NCBI GenBank assembly: GCA_965657165.1
Contig: CBFHNG010000038.1
Coordinates: 1-17,936, forward strand
Direction: 5' to 3'
Origin: UBA3537 sp965657165
GTDB taxonomy: Bacteria > Bacteroidota > Bacteroidia > Flavobacteriales > Flavobacteriaceae
DNA: 17,936 bases
Shown: positions 6,348-13,617 of the stretch, piece by piece
Layout: each line of letters starts with the position of its first letter
Numbering within the stretch: the stretch's first letter is position 1
Position numbers and translations under genes: made by a program
The notes under the pieces: model-generated
What the model saw: only the letters and a program-made list of their open reading frames with translations
Told to the model about the DNA's origin: nothing
Database searches by the model: none

Positions 6348-7160
6348 ATGAAAACAAAGATTTTATTTTTTTTAATGCTTTTTCTAGCAATTTCTTGTGC
6401 AACAAACCCTTTCACAGGAAAAAAAACATGGGCCTTGGTGCCTAATTCACAAATTTTACCAATGGCTTTTGCACAGTACGATCAATTTTTAAACGAAAAT
6501 AAAGTAATTACAGGTACTTCAGAGTCAGAAATGGTAAAACGTGTAGGACAGCGTATTTCTGCGGCTGCAAAACGTTGGTTGGACGCCAATAACTATCAGG
6601 GGTATTTGAAAGATTACAAATGGGAATACAACTTGGTACAGGACGAAACCGTTAATGCTTGGTGTATGCCTGGGGGAAAAATTGTGTTTTACACAGGAAT
6701 TATGCCTATTGCCGCCAATGAAACGGGTGTAGCTGCCATTATGGGCCACGAGGTGGCACATGCTTTGGCCAACCATGGACAGCAAAGGATGAGTGCGGGA
6801 ATGCTTCAGCAAATAGGGGCTGTCGCTGGAAACGTTGCCATAAAGGATGAAAAATACAGAAATATTTTCAATCAATCGTATGGGATTGGAACTACTGTTT
6901 TGGGGGTATTACCTTTTAGTCGTGGGCATGAAACCGAAGCCGACAAAATAGGGGTATACATTATGGCGATTGCAGGGTATAACCCCGATGAGGCTTCAAG
7001 ACTTTGGGAGCGTATGAAAGCCAATAATAATGGTAAAAAAGGGCCTCCAGAATTTTTAAGTACACACCCTTCCAATGATTCTCGAATTACAAATTTACGT
7101 GCCTTAGCCCCAGCTGCTCGTGCAGAAGCTCAAAAGTTTGGTGTAACGAGTTTTAGATAA
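6348..7160 (+). CDS. M48-family zinc metalloprotease lipoprotein
   Basis: A 270-residue envelope protease. A signal peptide ends in the lipobox AISC with Cys17, so it is likely an outer-membrane or periplasm-facing lipoprotein. The zinc and catalytic motif HEVAH is at 134-138, and the third ligand is Glu195 in a HETEADKIG block (ExxxD). The conserved NAWCMPGGKI segment at 103-112 and the STHPSNDSRI segment near the C-terminus are typical of the BepA/LoiP/YcaL side of peptidase family M48. Relatives degrade misassembled outer-membrane proteins; that role here is inferred, though it suits a genome region rich in barrel genes. It lacks the TPR domain of BepA. It is terminated by the hairpin at 7194-7221. 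Confidence 0.92.
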   Translation: MKTKILFFLMLFLAISCATNPFTGKKTWALVPNSQILPMAFAQYDQFLNENKVITGTSESEMVKRVGQRISAAAKRWLDANNYQGYLKDYKWEYNLVQDETVNAWCMPGGKIVFYTGIMPIAANETGVAAIMGHEVAHALANHGQQRMSAGMLQQIGAVAGNVAIKDEKYRNIFNQSYGIGTTVLGVLPFSRGHETEADKIGVYIMAIAGYNPDEASRLWERMKANNNGKKGPPEFLSTHPSNDSRITNLRALAPAARAEAQKFGVTSFR

Positions 7161-7193
7161 ATTAATTGTTGTCAAAATAATTACTTAAATTAG

Positions 7194-7221
7194 AAGCTGC
7201 TTATAAAAAGCAGCTTTTTTT
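7194..7221 (+). terminator. intrinsic terminator abutting the next start codon
   Basis: Perfect 9-bp stem AAGCTGCTT (7194-7202) and AAGCAGCTT (7208-7216) with loop ATAAA, followed by T to 7221. The ATG of the MFS gene begins at 7222, directly after the T run. Confidence 0.85.
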
Positions 7222-8538
7222 ATGAAAACACTCAAAAAAGGAAGTAAAACACTCATTAACGCATGGGCATTTTATGATTGGGCCAATTCGGTTTATCCTC
7301 TTGTTATTAGTACTGCAGTTTTTCCAATTTATTACACCAGTATGGCTAATTCTTTTGCCAATACTGAGGGCGATATATCCTTTTTGGGAACGCATTGGAA
7401 CCCCACAACACTGTATGATTATACCTTAGCACTTTCATTTCTTATTGTTGCTTTTTGTTCTCCAATACTTTCTGGAATTGCAGATTATACAGGGAATAAA
7501 CTTAAATTCTTAAAAGGGTTTTGTTTGTTGGGGTCAGTTTCAGTGATGTCACTCTATTTTTTTGACGGTGCATCTACGCTTTGGGTGGCACTTTTGTGTA
7601 CAATTTTTGCCAGTATTGGGTTTTGGGGTAGTATAGTATTCTATAATGCCTATTTGCCAGAAGTGGCCTTCCCCGAACAGCAAGATAAAGTGAGTGCAAA
7701 AGGATTTATGTATGGCTATTTTGGTTCGGTATTGTTGCTTGTTTTTAGCTTAATATTAGTTCAAAAACCAGATTGGTTTGGGATTACAGATCCTACTTTA
7801 GCACCTCGAATTACATTTGTTCTGGTAGGACTTTGGTGGTTTGGGTTTGCACAAATTACATACCGCCGTTTGCCCAACAATGTTTTTAATCATAAGCCTG
7901 ATAAAGACTACATTTGGAAAGGGTTTTTAGAACTTAAAACTGTTCTTAGATCATTAGGGCAGCATTCACAATTAAAATATTTTTTAATTGCTTTTTTCTT
8001 TTTAAGTGTTGGTGTTCAAACTATTATACTTATGGCAGGAATATTTGGCAGTGAAGAATTGGGCCTACCAACATTAAACCTCATATTAACCATATTACTC
8101 GTTCAAATTGTGGCCATATTAGGTGCTTATTTATTTTCAAGATTATCTGATAAAATTGGAAATTTAGCATCCCTAAAAATTACACTATTGATATGGGGTA
8201 TTGTGTGTTTTATTGCATTTGTTTTAGATAAAAAACAACCCAATGTAGATTACTATTTTTATGCCATGGGCATTGTTTTGGGCTTTGTTCTTGGTGCAAC
8301 GCAGTCACTCACACGGTCAACGTATTCCAAATTGTTACCAGAAACACATGACCATGCCACTTATTTTAGTTTTTATGACGTCACCGAAAAAATAGCTATT
8401 GTTTTAGGGATGATCGTCTTTGGGCTTTTATTGGCTCTTACAGGTTCCATGCAATATTCTGTATTGGCGCTTGCAGTTTTCTTTTTAGTCGCTTTTCTTG
8501 TTCTTTACAAAATAAAACGAACAACTCATGTTCGTTAA
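7222..8538 (+). CDS. UMF1/Atg22-like MFS permease
   Basis: A 438-residue integral inner-membrane protein with about 12 hydrophobic segments: near residues 15-35, 55-77, 85-100, 105-130, 155-172, 190-210, 250-275, 285-305, 315-335, 345-370, 385-402 and 408-430. The N-terminal NAWAFYDWANSVY block is the signature of the UMF1 family (Atg22-like, PF11700) within the major facilitator superfamily. Yeast Atg22 exports amino acids from the vacuole; the bacterial members have no established substrate, so none is assigned. The start at 7222 keeps a short Lys-rich N-terminus before the conserved block. No separate promoter is clear, and a terminator hairpin ends at the base before the ATG, which makes its expression unusual. 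Confidence 0.88.
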   Translation: MKTLKKGSKTLINAWAFYDWANSVYPLVISTAVFPIYYTSMANSFANTEGDISFLGTHWNPTTLYDYTLALSFLIVAFCSPILSGIADYTGNKLKFLKGFCLLGSVSVMSLYFFDGASTLWVALLCTIFASIGFWGSIVFYNAYLPEVAFPEQQDKVSAKGFMYGYFGSVLLLVFSLILVQKPDWFGITDPTLAPRITFVLVGLWWFGFAQITYRRLPNNVFNHKPDKDYIWKGFLELKTVLRSLGQHSQLKYFLIAFFFLSVGVQTIILMAGIFGSEELGLPTLNLILTILLVQIVAILGAYLFSRLSDKIGNLASLKITLLIWGIVCFIAFVLDKKQPNVDYYFYAMGIVLGFVLGATQSLTRSTYSKLLPETHDHATYFSFYDVTEKIAIVLGMIVFGLLLALTGSMQYSVLALAVFFLVAFLVLYKIKRTTHVR

Positions 8539-8560
8539 ATCTTAAACCTTAGAAATTATC

Positions 8561-8576
8561 TTGGCACAACAATTGT
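8561..8576 (+). promoter_or_regulatory. sigma54-like -24/-12 box upstream of lon
   Basis: TTGGCAC at 8561-8567, a 5-nt gap, then TTGT at 8573-8576. The -24 half matches the RpoN consensus TTGGCAC fully; the -12 half lacks the final C of TTGC. Transcription would start near 8588, giving a leader of about 105 nt for lon. Candidate only. Confidence 0.35.
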
Positions 8577-8596
8577 CAATTATGTGATGTAATTTA

Positions 8597-8628
8597 TTGT
8601 AAATTAATCATATAAGAAGATAAATTTA
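8597..8628 (+). promoter_or_regulatory. candidate sigma-A promoter of lon
   Basis: TTG at 8597-8599, a 21-nt gap, then TAAATTTA at 8621-8628. This approximates the Bacteroidetes TTG-N19/21-TAnnTTTG pattern with the last base of the -7 box changed. Predicted start is near 8635, about 59 nt before the ATG. Confidence 0.35.
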
Positions 8629-8660
8629 TAATGACAAAGAAATTAAAAACTTAACAATTT

Positions 8661-8676
8661 CTGTTCAGCATGACAG
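8661..8676 (+). promoter_or_regulatory. near-palindrome in the lon leader
   Basis: CTGTTCA and TGACAG flank GCA: an inverted repeat with one unpaired T. It is followed by AATGAC, giving a direct TGAC repeat (8671-8674 and 8679-8682) close to the start codon. It could be an operator for a stress regulator or a small hairpin controlling lon translation; neither is shown. Confidence 0.3.
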
Positions 8677-8693
8677 AATGACTTATAATTGAT

Positions 8694-11144
8694 ATGAACA
8701 ACCCAAAATATAATATACTTGACACATTGTCACTTCAAGATTTTGATGAAAATTCAGAGTTAATTCCATTAATGACGACTGAAGACGAAGAAGTGATAAA
8801 AAACGAAACACTTCCTGATTCTTTACCCATTCTTTCTTTAAGAAATACAGTGTTATTTCCAGGTGTAGTGATTCCGATTACTGCAGGACGCGACAAGTCT
8901 ATTAAGCTCATTAATGATGCCAACAAAGGTTCAAAAGTTATAGGTGTTGTTGCCCAAAAAGATGAAAGTGTTGAAGATCCAAAATTTGAGGATATTCACA
9001 AAATTGGTACAGTTGCCCGAATATTGAAAGTTTTAAAAATGCCCGATGGCAATACAACGGTAATTATCCAAGGTAAAAAACGTTTTGAGATAACAGAGCT
9101 TGTATCGGAAGATCCATACTTAACTGCGAAAATCAAAAATGTTGATGAAGTTGTCCCTACAAAAGAAGATGGTGAATTTGCTGCGGCCATTGAATCTATT
9201 AAAGATTTATCTCTGGAAATTATCAAACAGAGTCCAAACATACCAAGTGAAGCTTCCTTTGCCATAAAAAATATAGAAAGTAACTCTTTTTTGATCAATT
9301 TTGTATCGTCCAATATGGGTATTTCTGTGGTGGAAAAACAAGCACTACTAGAAGTCAATGATTTACATCAACGTGCCTTGAAAACTCTTAAGCACATGAA
9401 TGTTGAGTTTCAACGTTTGGAATTAAAAAATGATATTCAGTCTAAGGTGCAGCATGATATGAATCAGCAGCAACGCGAATATTTTCTTCAACAACAGATA
9501 AAAACTATTCAGGAAGAATTGGGTGGAGTAAGTTATGAGGAAGAAATTGAAGACATGAAAAAGCGCGCTTCCGAAAAGAAGTGGGACACCAAAACAAAAC
9601 AACATTTTGAAAAAGAAATAGGCAAACTTCAGCGTATGAATCCACAGGTTGCAGAATATTCTATTCAAAGAAATTATTTGGATTTGTTTTTAGATTTGCC
9701 TTGGAATCATTTTAGTCAAGATAATTTTGACTTAAAACGTGCTCAAAAAATATTAGATCGTGATCATTTTGGTCTAGAAGAAGTAAAACGTCGAATTATA
9801 GAATATTTAGCGGTTTTAAAACTTCGAAACGATATGAAATCTCCAATTTTGTGTCTTTATGGTCCTCCGGGAGTAGGGAAGACCTCGTTAGGGAAATCCA
9901 TTGCCGAGGCCCTTGGTCGGGAGTATGTTCGAATTTCTTTGGGAGGATTGCGCGATGAGGCAGAAATTAGAGGACACCGAAAAACTTATATTGGTGCAAT
10001 GCCAGGTCGTATTTTACAAAGTCTTAAAAAAGCGGGAACTTCTAATCCGGTTTTTGTTTTAGATGAAATTGATAAATTATCTAATTCACATCAAGGTGAT
10101 CCCTCTTCTGCAATGCTTGAAGTTTTGGATCCAGAGCAAAATTCGGAGTTCTATGACAACTTCTTAGAAATGGGTTATGATCTTTCTAAGGTGATGTTTG
10201 TAGCTACTTCCAACAGTTTAAATACCATTCAACCGGCTTTGCTAGACCGCATGGAAATTATTAATGTTAACGGCTACACTATTGAAGAAAAAGTCCAAAT
10301 TGGAAAAAAATATCTTTTACCAAAACAACTCAAAGAACACGGGCTTTCTTCAAAAGATTTAAAAATAGCACAAGCACAATTAGAAAAAATAATTGAAGGT
10401 TACACAAGAGAATCAGGTGTGCGTGGTTTAGAAAAGCAAATTGCAAAAGTAGTGCGTTATGCTGCAAAAAATATTGCCATGGAAGACACCTATGATGTTA
10501 AAGTTTCAAATGATGCTTTGATAGAAATTTTAGGGGCACCAAAACTAGAGCGTGATCGCTACGAAAACAACAATGTTGCAGGAGTAGTTACAGGGCTTGC
10601 CTGGACTCGTGTTGGTGGCGATATTTTATTTATAGAATCGATACTTTCCAAAGGAAAAGGGACTTTAAATATTACTGGAAATTTAGGTAAAGTGATGAAA
10701 GAATCGGCAACTATTGCTATGGAATACATCAAAGCTAATGCAGATGATTTTGGAATTGAAAATCGTATTTTCAACGCATATAATGTACACATTCACGTGC
10801 CTGAAGGTGCCACTCCAAAAGATGGCCCTAGTGCAGGAATTACAATGCTAACCTCTTTAGTGTCGTTGTTTACACAAAGAAAAGTCAAAAAAAATATTGC
10901 AATGACTGGAGAAATTACGCTTCGTGGAAAAGTATTGCCAGTTGGAGGGATCAAAGAAAAAATATTAGCCGCAAAGCGTGCTAAAATTAAAGAAATTATC
11001 CTTTCCAAAGCCAACAAGCGTGACATTGATGAAATCAATGCAGATTATCTAAAAGGTTTAAAATTCCATTATGTATCTGAAATGCACGAAGTTATAGATG
11101 TTGCTATTACAAAGACCAAAGTGACACATGCAAAAACATTGTAA
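8694..11144 (+). CDS. lon: ATP-dependent protease Lon
   Basis: An 816-residue LonA serine protease that degrades damaged and regulatory proteins in the cytosol as a hexamer. An acidic N-terminal extension of about 43 residues precedes the substrate-binding LON domain, which starts at LPILSLRNTVLFPG. A helical coiled region covers about 245-350. The AAA+ module has Walker A GPPGVGKT (390-397) and Walker B VFVLDEID with Asp457 and Glu458. The C-terminal protease domain has catalytic Ser713 in DGPSAG and Lys756 in GGIKEK. Everything needed for activity is present and the length is normal for the phylum. It is probably monocistronic; no hairpin is seen between it and porQ, so partial read-through is possible. 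A sigma54-like box and an AT-type promoter lie upstream. Confidence 0.97.
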   Translation: MNNPKYNILDTLSLQDFDENSELIPLMTTEDEEVIKNETLPDSLPILSLRNTVLFPGVVIPITAGRDKSIKLINDANKGSKVIGVVAQKDESVEDPKFEDIHKIGTVARILKVLKMPDGNTTVIIQGKKRFEITELVSEDPYLTAKIKNVDEVVPTKEDGEFAAAIESIKDLSLEIIKQSPNIPSEASFAIKNIESNSFLINFVSSNMGISVVEKQALLEVNDLHQRALKTLKHMNVEFQRLELKNDIQSKVQHDMNQQQREYFLQQQIKTIQEELGGVSYEEEIEDMKKRASEKKWDTKTKQHFEKEIGKLQRMNPQVAEYSIQRNYLDLFLDLPWNHFSQDNFDLKRAQKILDRDHFGLEEVKRRIIEYLAVLKLRNDMKSPILCLYGPPGVGKTSLGKSIAEALGREYVRISLGGLRDEAEIRGHRKTYIGAMPGRILQSLKKAGTSNPVFVLDEIDKLSNSHQGDPSSAMLEVLDPEQNSEFYDNFLEMGYDLSKVMFVATSNSLNTIQPALLDRMEIINVNGYTIEEKVQIGKKYLLPKQLKEHGLSSKDLKIAQAQLEKIIEGYTRESGVRGLEKQIAKVVRYAAKNIAMEDTYDVKVSNDALIEILGAPKLERDRYENNNVAGVVTGLAWTRVGGDILFIESILSKGKGTLNITGNLGKVMKESATIAMEYIKANADDFGIENRIFNAYNVHIHVPEGATPKDGPSAGITMLTSLVSLFTQRKVKKNIAMTGEITLRGKVLPVGGIKEKILAAKRAKIKEIILSKANKRDIDEINADYLKGLKFHYVSEMHEVIDVAITKTKVTHAKTL

Positions 11145-11215
11145 TTTAGCACTTAATTAATTTATTGTCGTACTAAAATAAAGCAAACAAAAATTCGTTT
11201 TAAGATAGAATTGGT

Positions 11216-11223
11216 TATTTTTG
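11216..11223 (+). promoter_or_regulatory. TAnnTTTG -7 box immediately before porQ
   Basis: TATTTTTG matches the -7 consensus and ends 7 nt before the ATG of porQ. If used, the transcript would start at or next to the start codon, making porQ a leaderless mRNA. No clear -33 TTG is seen. The alternative is read-through from lon. Confidence 0.35.
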
Positions 11224-11230
11224 ACTGATA

Positions 11231-12250
11231 ATGAGGATATTAGCCATGCTTTTTTTGATGATGAGTACAACTGCATCAGTACATGCTCAATTGGGTGGTA
11301 ATGCAACATATCAATTCCTCAATTTGATGTCTTCTCCACGACAAGCCGCACTCGGAGGAAAAGTCATTACAAATGTAGACTACGATGTCACACAGGCACT
11401 TTATAATCCAGCTACAATAAATGTTGAAATGGATAATCAATTGGCCTTAAACTATGCCAATTACCTCGGTGACATTCGCTATGGTACTGCTGCTTATGCT
11501 TATACTGTTGACAGACGAACACAAACGTTTCATGCAGGGGTAACCTATATCAATTATGGAAATTTTGAGGGCTATGACGAAAATGGGAATAGAACAGGTG
11601 ATTTTACAGGAAATGAAGCTGCACTATCTATAGGATATGCATTACAAATAGGTTTTACAGATTTTTATGCTGGTGCAAACATTAAGCTTATTTCATCTAA
11701 ACTTGAGCAATATAACTCTTTTGGTGCCGCTCTAGATGTTGGTGTGGTTTATATTAATGAGTACTTAGACTTTAATGCAGCACTTGTTGTTAGAAATATC
11801 GGAACACAATTGACCACCTATGCTGGTTTGAATGAGCCTTTACCTTTTGAAATTGATTTTGGAATGAGTCAAACCCTAGAAAATGTACCTATTCGTTGGC
11901 ATTTGACACTAGAAAATTTACAGCAGTGGCCCATAGCAACTTCAAATCCTGCTCGTGCTACTACAGATTTAAACGGCAATCAAACCCAAGAAAAAGTAGG
12001 GTTTTTAAGCCAACTTATTCGACATACTTTGTTGGGTGTTGAACTCTTTCCCAAAAAGGGCTTTAACCTTAGAATGGGGTATAGTTTTAGACGCGCAGAG
12101 GAGCTTAGAATTATTGATCAACGTAATTTTTCGGGCCTTTCTTTTGGAATTGGATTGAAGTTTAATAAATTACGTTTTAGTTACACACATGCACGCTATT
12201 CATTAGCTTCAAACACAAGTTTTTTGGGTATGCAAATAGATTTACAATAG
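11231..12250 (+). CDS. porQ: type IX secretion system outer-membrane protein PorQ
   Basis: A 339-residue outer-membrane barrel with a signal peptide cleaved near H-A-Q (residues 18-20). The mature N-terminus has the PorQ-type sequence GGNATYQFLNL followed by SPRQAALGGK, and the rest is strand-rich with an aromatic, Arg-containing C-terminal half. Barrels of the PorV/PorQ group belong to the type IX secretion machinery, which exports proteins with a C-terminal signal and attaches them to the surface. ATG 11231 gives the signal peptide its positive charge (Arg2), which later Met codons would not. The TAG stop shares its G with the GTG start of cmk, so the two are translated from one message. 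The name rests on recognised sequence and on the porQ-cmk pairing. Confidence 0.88.
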   Translation: MRILAMLFLMMSTTASVHAQLGGNATYQFLNLMSSPRQAALGGKVITNVDYDVTQALYNPATINVEMDNQLALNYANYLGDIRYGTAAYAYTVDRRTQTFHAGVTYINYGNFEGYDENGNRTGDFTGNEAALSIGYALQIGFTDFYAGANIKLISSKLEQYNSFGAALDVGVVYINEYLDFNAALVVRNIGTQLTTYAGLNEPLPFEIDFGMSQTLENVPIRWHLTLENLQQWPIATSNPARATTDLNGNQTQEKVGFLSQLIRHTLLGVELFPKKGFNLRMGYSFRRAEELRIIDQRNFSGLSFGIGLKFNKLRFSYTHARYSLASNTSFLGMQIDLQ

Positions 12251-12939
12251 TGAAAAAAATAATTATTGCCATCGATGGCCATTCCTCTACAGGTAAAAGT
12301 ACATTAGCCAATCAACTTGCAAAAAAATTAGATTATATCTATGTTGACTCTGGGGCGATGTATAGAGCCGTAACACTTTTTGCTCTTGAAAATAATTATA
12401 TTGATGAAAACAAATTTGATACAGTCGCCTTAATTTCTGCCATTTCGTCGGTTAAAATTGAATTTAAAAAAGATGAATCTGGTGTCACCACACTTTTTTT
12501 AAATAACAAAGAAGTGTCTTCAAAAATCAGAGGGATGCAAGTATCTAATTTAGTCAGTAAAGTTGCAGCACTTCCCGAAGTTCGCCAATGCTTGGTAAAA
12601 GAACAACGCCAAATGGGGCAACACAAAGGGATTGTAATGGATGGTAGAGATATAGGCACCGTTGTTTTTCCAGATGCAGAACTTAAAATTTTTATGACCG
12701 CTTCGGCCAAAACCCGTGCACAGCGCCGATGGGATGAGCTTACAGCAAAAGGGGAGCAGGTTGATTTTGATGCTGTTTACGAAAACATCACCTCACGTGA
12801 TCATAGAGACTCTACGAGAGCAGATTCTCCATTAGTACAAGCCAAAGATGCCCGTATTTTAGATAATTCTAATCTAACACCACAAGAACAATTTGAATTG
12901 GTGTTGGGGTGGGTTAATCAGAATATAAAAAACAATTAA
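12250..12939 (+). CDS. cmk: (d)CMP kinase
   Basis: A 229-residue cytosolic nucleotide kinase that phosphorylates CMP and dCMP with ATP in pyrimidine salvage and RNA turnover. The P-loop DGHSSTGKST is at residues 9-18 (Lys16). The substrate-binding VDSGAMYRAVT block is at 32-42, MDGRDIGT at 130-137 and the lid RAQRRWDE at 156-163. A RDSTRADSPL block typical of the family is at 186-195. It begins with GTG whose G is the last base of the porQ stop (TAGTG), so it is the second gene of a translationally coupled pair. Length and motifs are normal. The perfect inverted repeat at 12931-12962 contains its stop codon. Confidence 0.96.
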   Translation: MKKIIIAIDGHSSTGKSTLANQLAKKLDYIYVDSGAMYRAVTLFALENNYIDENKFDTVALISAISSVKIEFKKDESGVTTLFLNNKEVSSKIRGMQVSNLVSKVAALPEVRQCLVKEQRQMGQHKGIVMDGRDIGTVVFPDAELKIFMTASAKTRAQRRWDELTAKGEQVDFDAVYENITSRDHRDSTRADSPLVQAKDARILDNSNLTPQEQFELVLGWVNQNIKNN

Positions 12940-12962
12940 GGCTAACTTTAGCCTTAATTGTT
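12931..12962. terminator. 14-bp inverted repeat between cmk and the LysM gene
   Basis: AACAATTAAGGCTA (12931-12944) and TAGCCTTAATTGTT (12949-12962) are perfect complements around an ACTT loop. The T content at either end is modest, so this is a weaker intrinsic terminator than others here, but it sits exactly between two convergent genes and includes the cmk stop codon. Confidence 0.7.
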
Positions 12963-12970
12963 AATGTATT

Positions 12971-13348
12971 CTAAAGCTTCGGAATCACCAATTCTTGATT
13001 GGGATGAATTAAATCTGGATTTTTTAGAATGTTGGTATTCGCCTGAAAAATCTGCTTGTATTTCATAGGGTCGCCATAATAGTGTTTGGCAATTTTACCT
13101 AAAGTTTCGCCACTTTTTACGGTATGACGATGATAAACACTTTCATCTGAAACTCTAATATCCGCTTGAATGTCAGACGGGTTTTGTCCGCCAACGGCCT
13201 TAATTTCATCCCAAATAATGTTTTTTTCGTATTGTGTTTTGGCGGTTCCTTTAATTTTTAAAACGCCATTTTCTTCAGAAACATCCCCATTTTGGATGTT
13301 CAATTTGGTGCCTAAGTCCAACACCGATTGGTATTTTTGCTTAATCAT
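12971..13348 (-). CDS. BON-LysM domain protein, Kbp/YgaU-like
   Basis: A 125-residue protein without a signal peptide. Residues about 10-68 form a short BON-like module (ENGVLKIKG.. and DIQADIRVS). Residues 73-123 form a LysM domain: HTVKSGETLGKIAKHYYGD, then Y..IFQANTNIL and PNQELVIPKL. This order matches E. coli Kbp (YgaU), a cytosolic potassium-binding protein, and many Bacteroidetes proteins annotated as LysM peptidoglycan-binding. Lack of an export signal favours a cytosolic role, so peptidoglycan binding should not be assumed. It is monocistronic, converging on cmk and diverging from rpsA. A 17-base motif shared with the msrB pair lies 23 nt upstream of its ATG. Confidence 0.88.
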   Translation of the reverse strand: MIKQKYQSVLDLGTKLNIQNGDVSEENGVLKIKGTAKTQYEKNIIWDEIKAVGGQNPSDIQADIRVSDESVYHRHTVKSGETLGKIAKHYYGDPMKYKQIFQANTNILKNPDLIHPNQELVIPKL

Positions 13349-13371
13349 AATATAGTAGATTATAGGGTTAA

Positions 13372-13388
13372 TAATGATCTAAAATTAG
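13372..13388 (-). promoter_or_regulatory. CTAATTTTAGA-CATTA motif upstream of the LysM gene
   Basis: On the minus strand this reads CTAATTTTAGATCATTA, identical to the motif at 6222-6238 in 16 of 17 bases. It contains TAATTTTA as a possible -7 variant and a TCTAA-TT-TTAGA dyad when the preceding T is included. The leader to the LysM ATG would be under 25 nt after the motif. Confidence 0.4.
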
Positions 13389-13472
13389 ACTATTTTTTCT
13401 TTAGTTAAATAATTTTTTTAAGTTTTTTTGTCAATACAAATGGTATTGTCCTCAAAATCAGGGAGATAAATA

Positions 13473-13504
13473 TTTGCCCAAATTAGAGATTAGTCGTATA
13501 ATTG
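13473..13504 (+). promoter_or_regulatory. rpsA promoter
   Basis: TTTG at 13473-13476, a 20-nt spacer, and TATAATTG at 13497-13504 (one mismatch to TAnnTTTG). The spacing is ideal for the Bacteroidetes sigma-A promoter. The transcript should begin near 13511, leaving a leader of about 107 nt, the longest I can infer in this window. Confidence 0.65.
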
Positions 13505-13510
13505 CACTCT

Positions 13511-13617
13511 TCTTAGCAAAAATGGTTGGAGAGAAGAATAAAATTTAACTAACACTTCTGTGTGTTTTGCAGTAAATCCAACCTAATTCACACACAGAAT
13601 ACAAATTATAATCAGCC
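13511..13617 (+). promoter_or_regulatory. structured rpsA leader, candidate S1 autoregulatory RNA
   Basis: Two perfect helices can form. Helix A pairs TTCTGTGTGT (13556-13565) with ACACACAGAA (13590-13599). Helix B pairs GGTTGGA (13524-13530) with TCCAACC (13577-13583). The 3' arm of B lies inside the loop of A while its 5' arm lies outside, so the two cross as in a pseudoknot. Helix A ends 18 nt before the rpsA ATG, in the ribosome-binding region. A shorter alternative, AGAAG (13532-13536) with CTTCT (13555-13559), excludes part of helix A. Autoregulation by S1 is known in other bacteria; it is inferred here. Confidence 0.55.

Noticed and set aside
8735..11038. several minus-strand open frames opposite lon
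   Set aside because: All are antisense to conserved Lon domains; their composition mirrors the lon codon pattern and they lack start-region signals.
13349..13472. possible small gene between the LysM gene and the rpsA promoter
   Set aside because: The stretch is very AT-rich with no convincing open frame of useful length; it holds only the LysM upstream motif.
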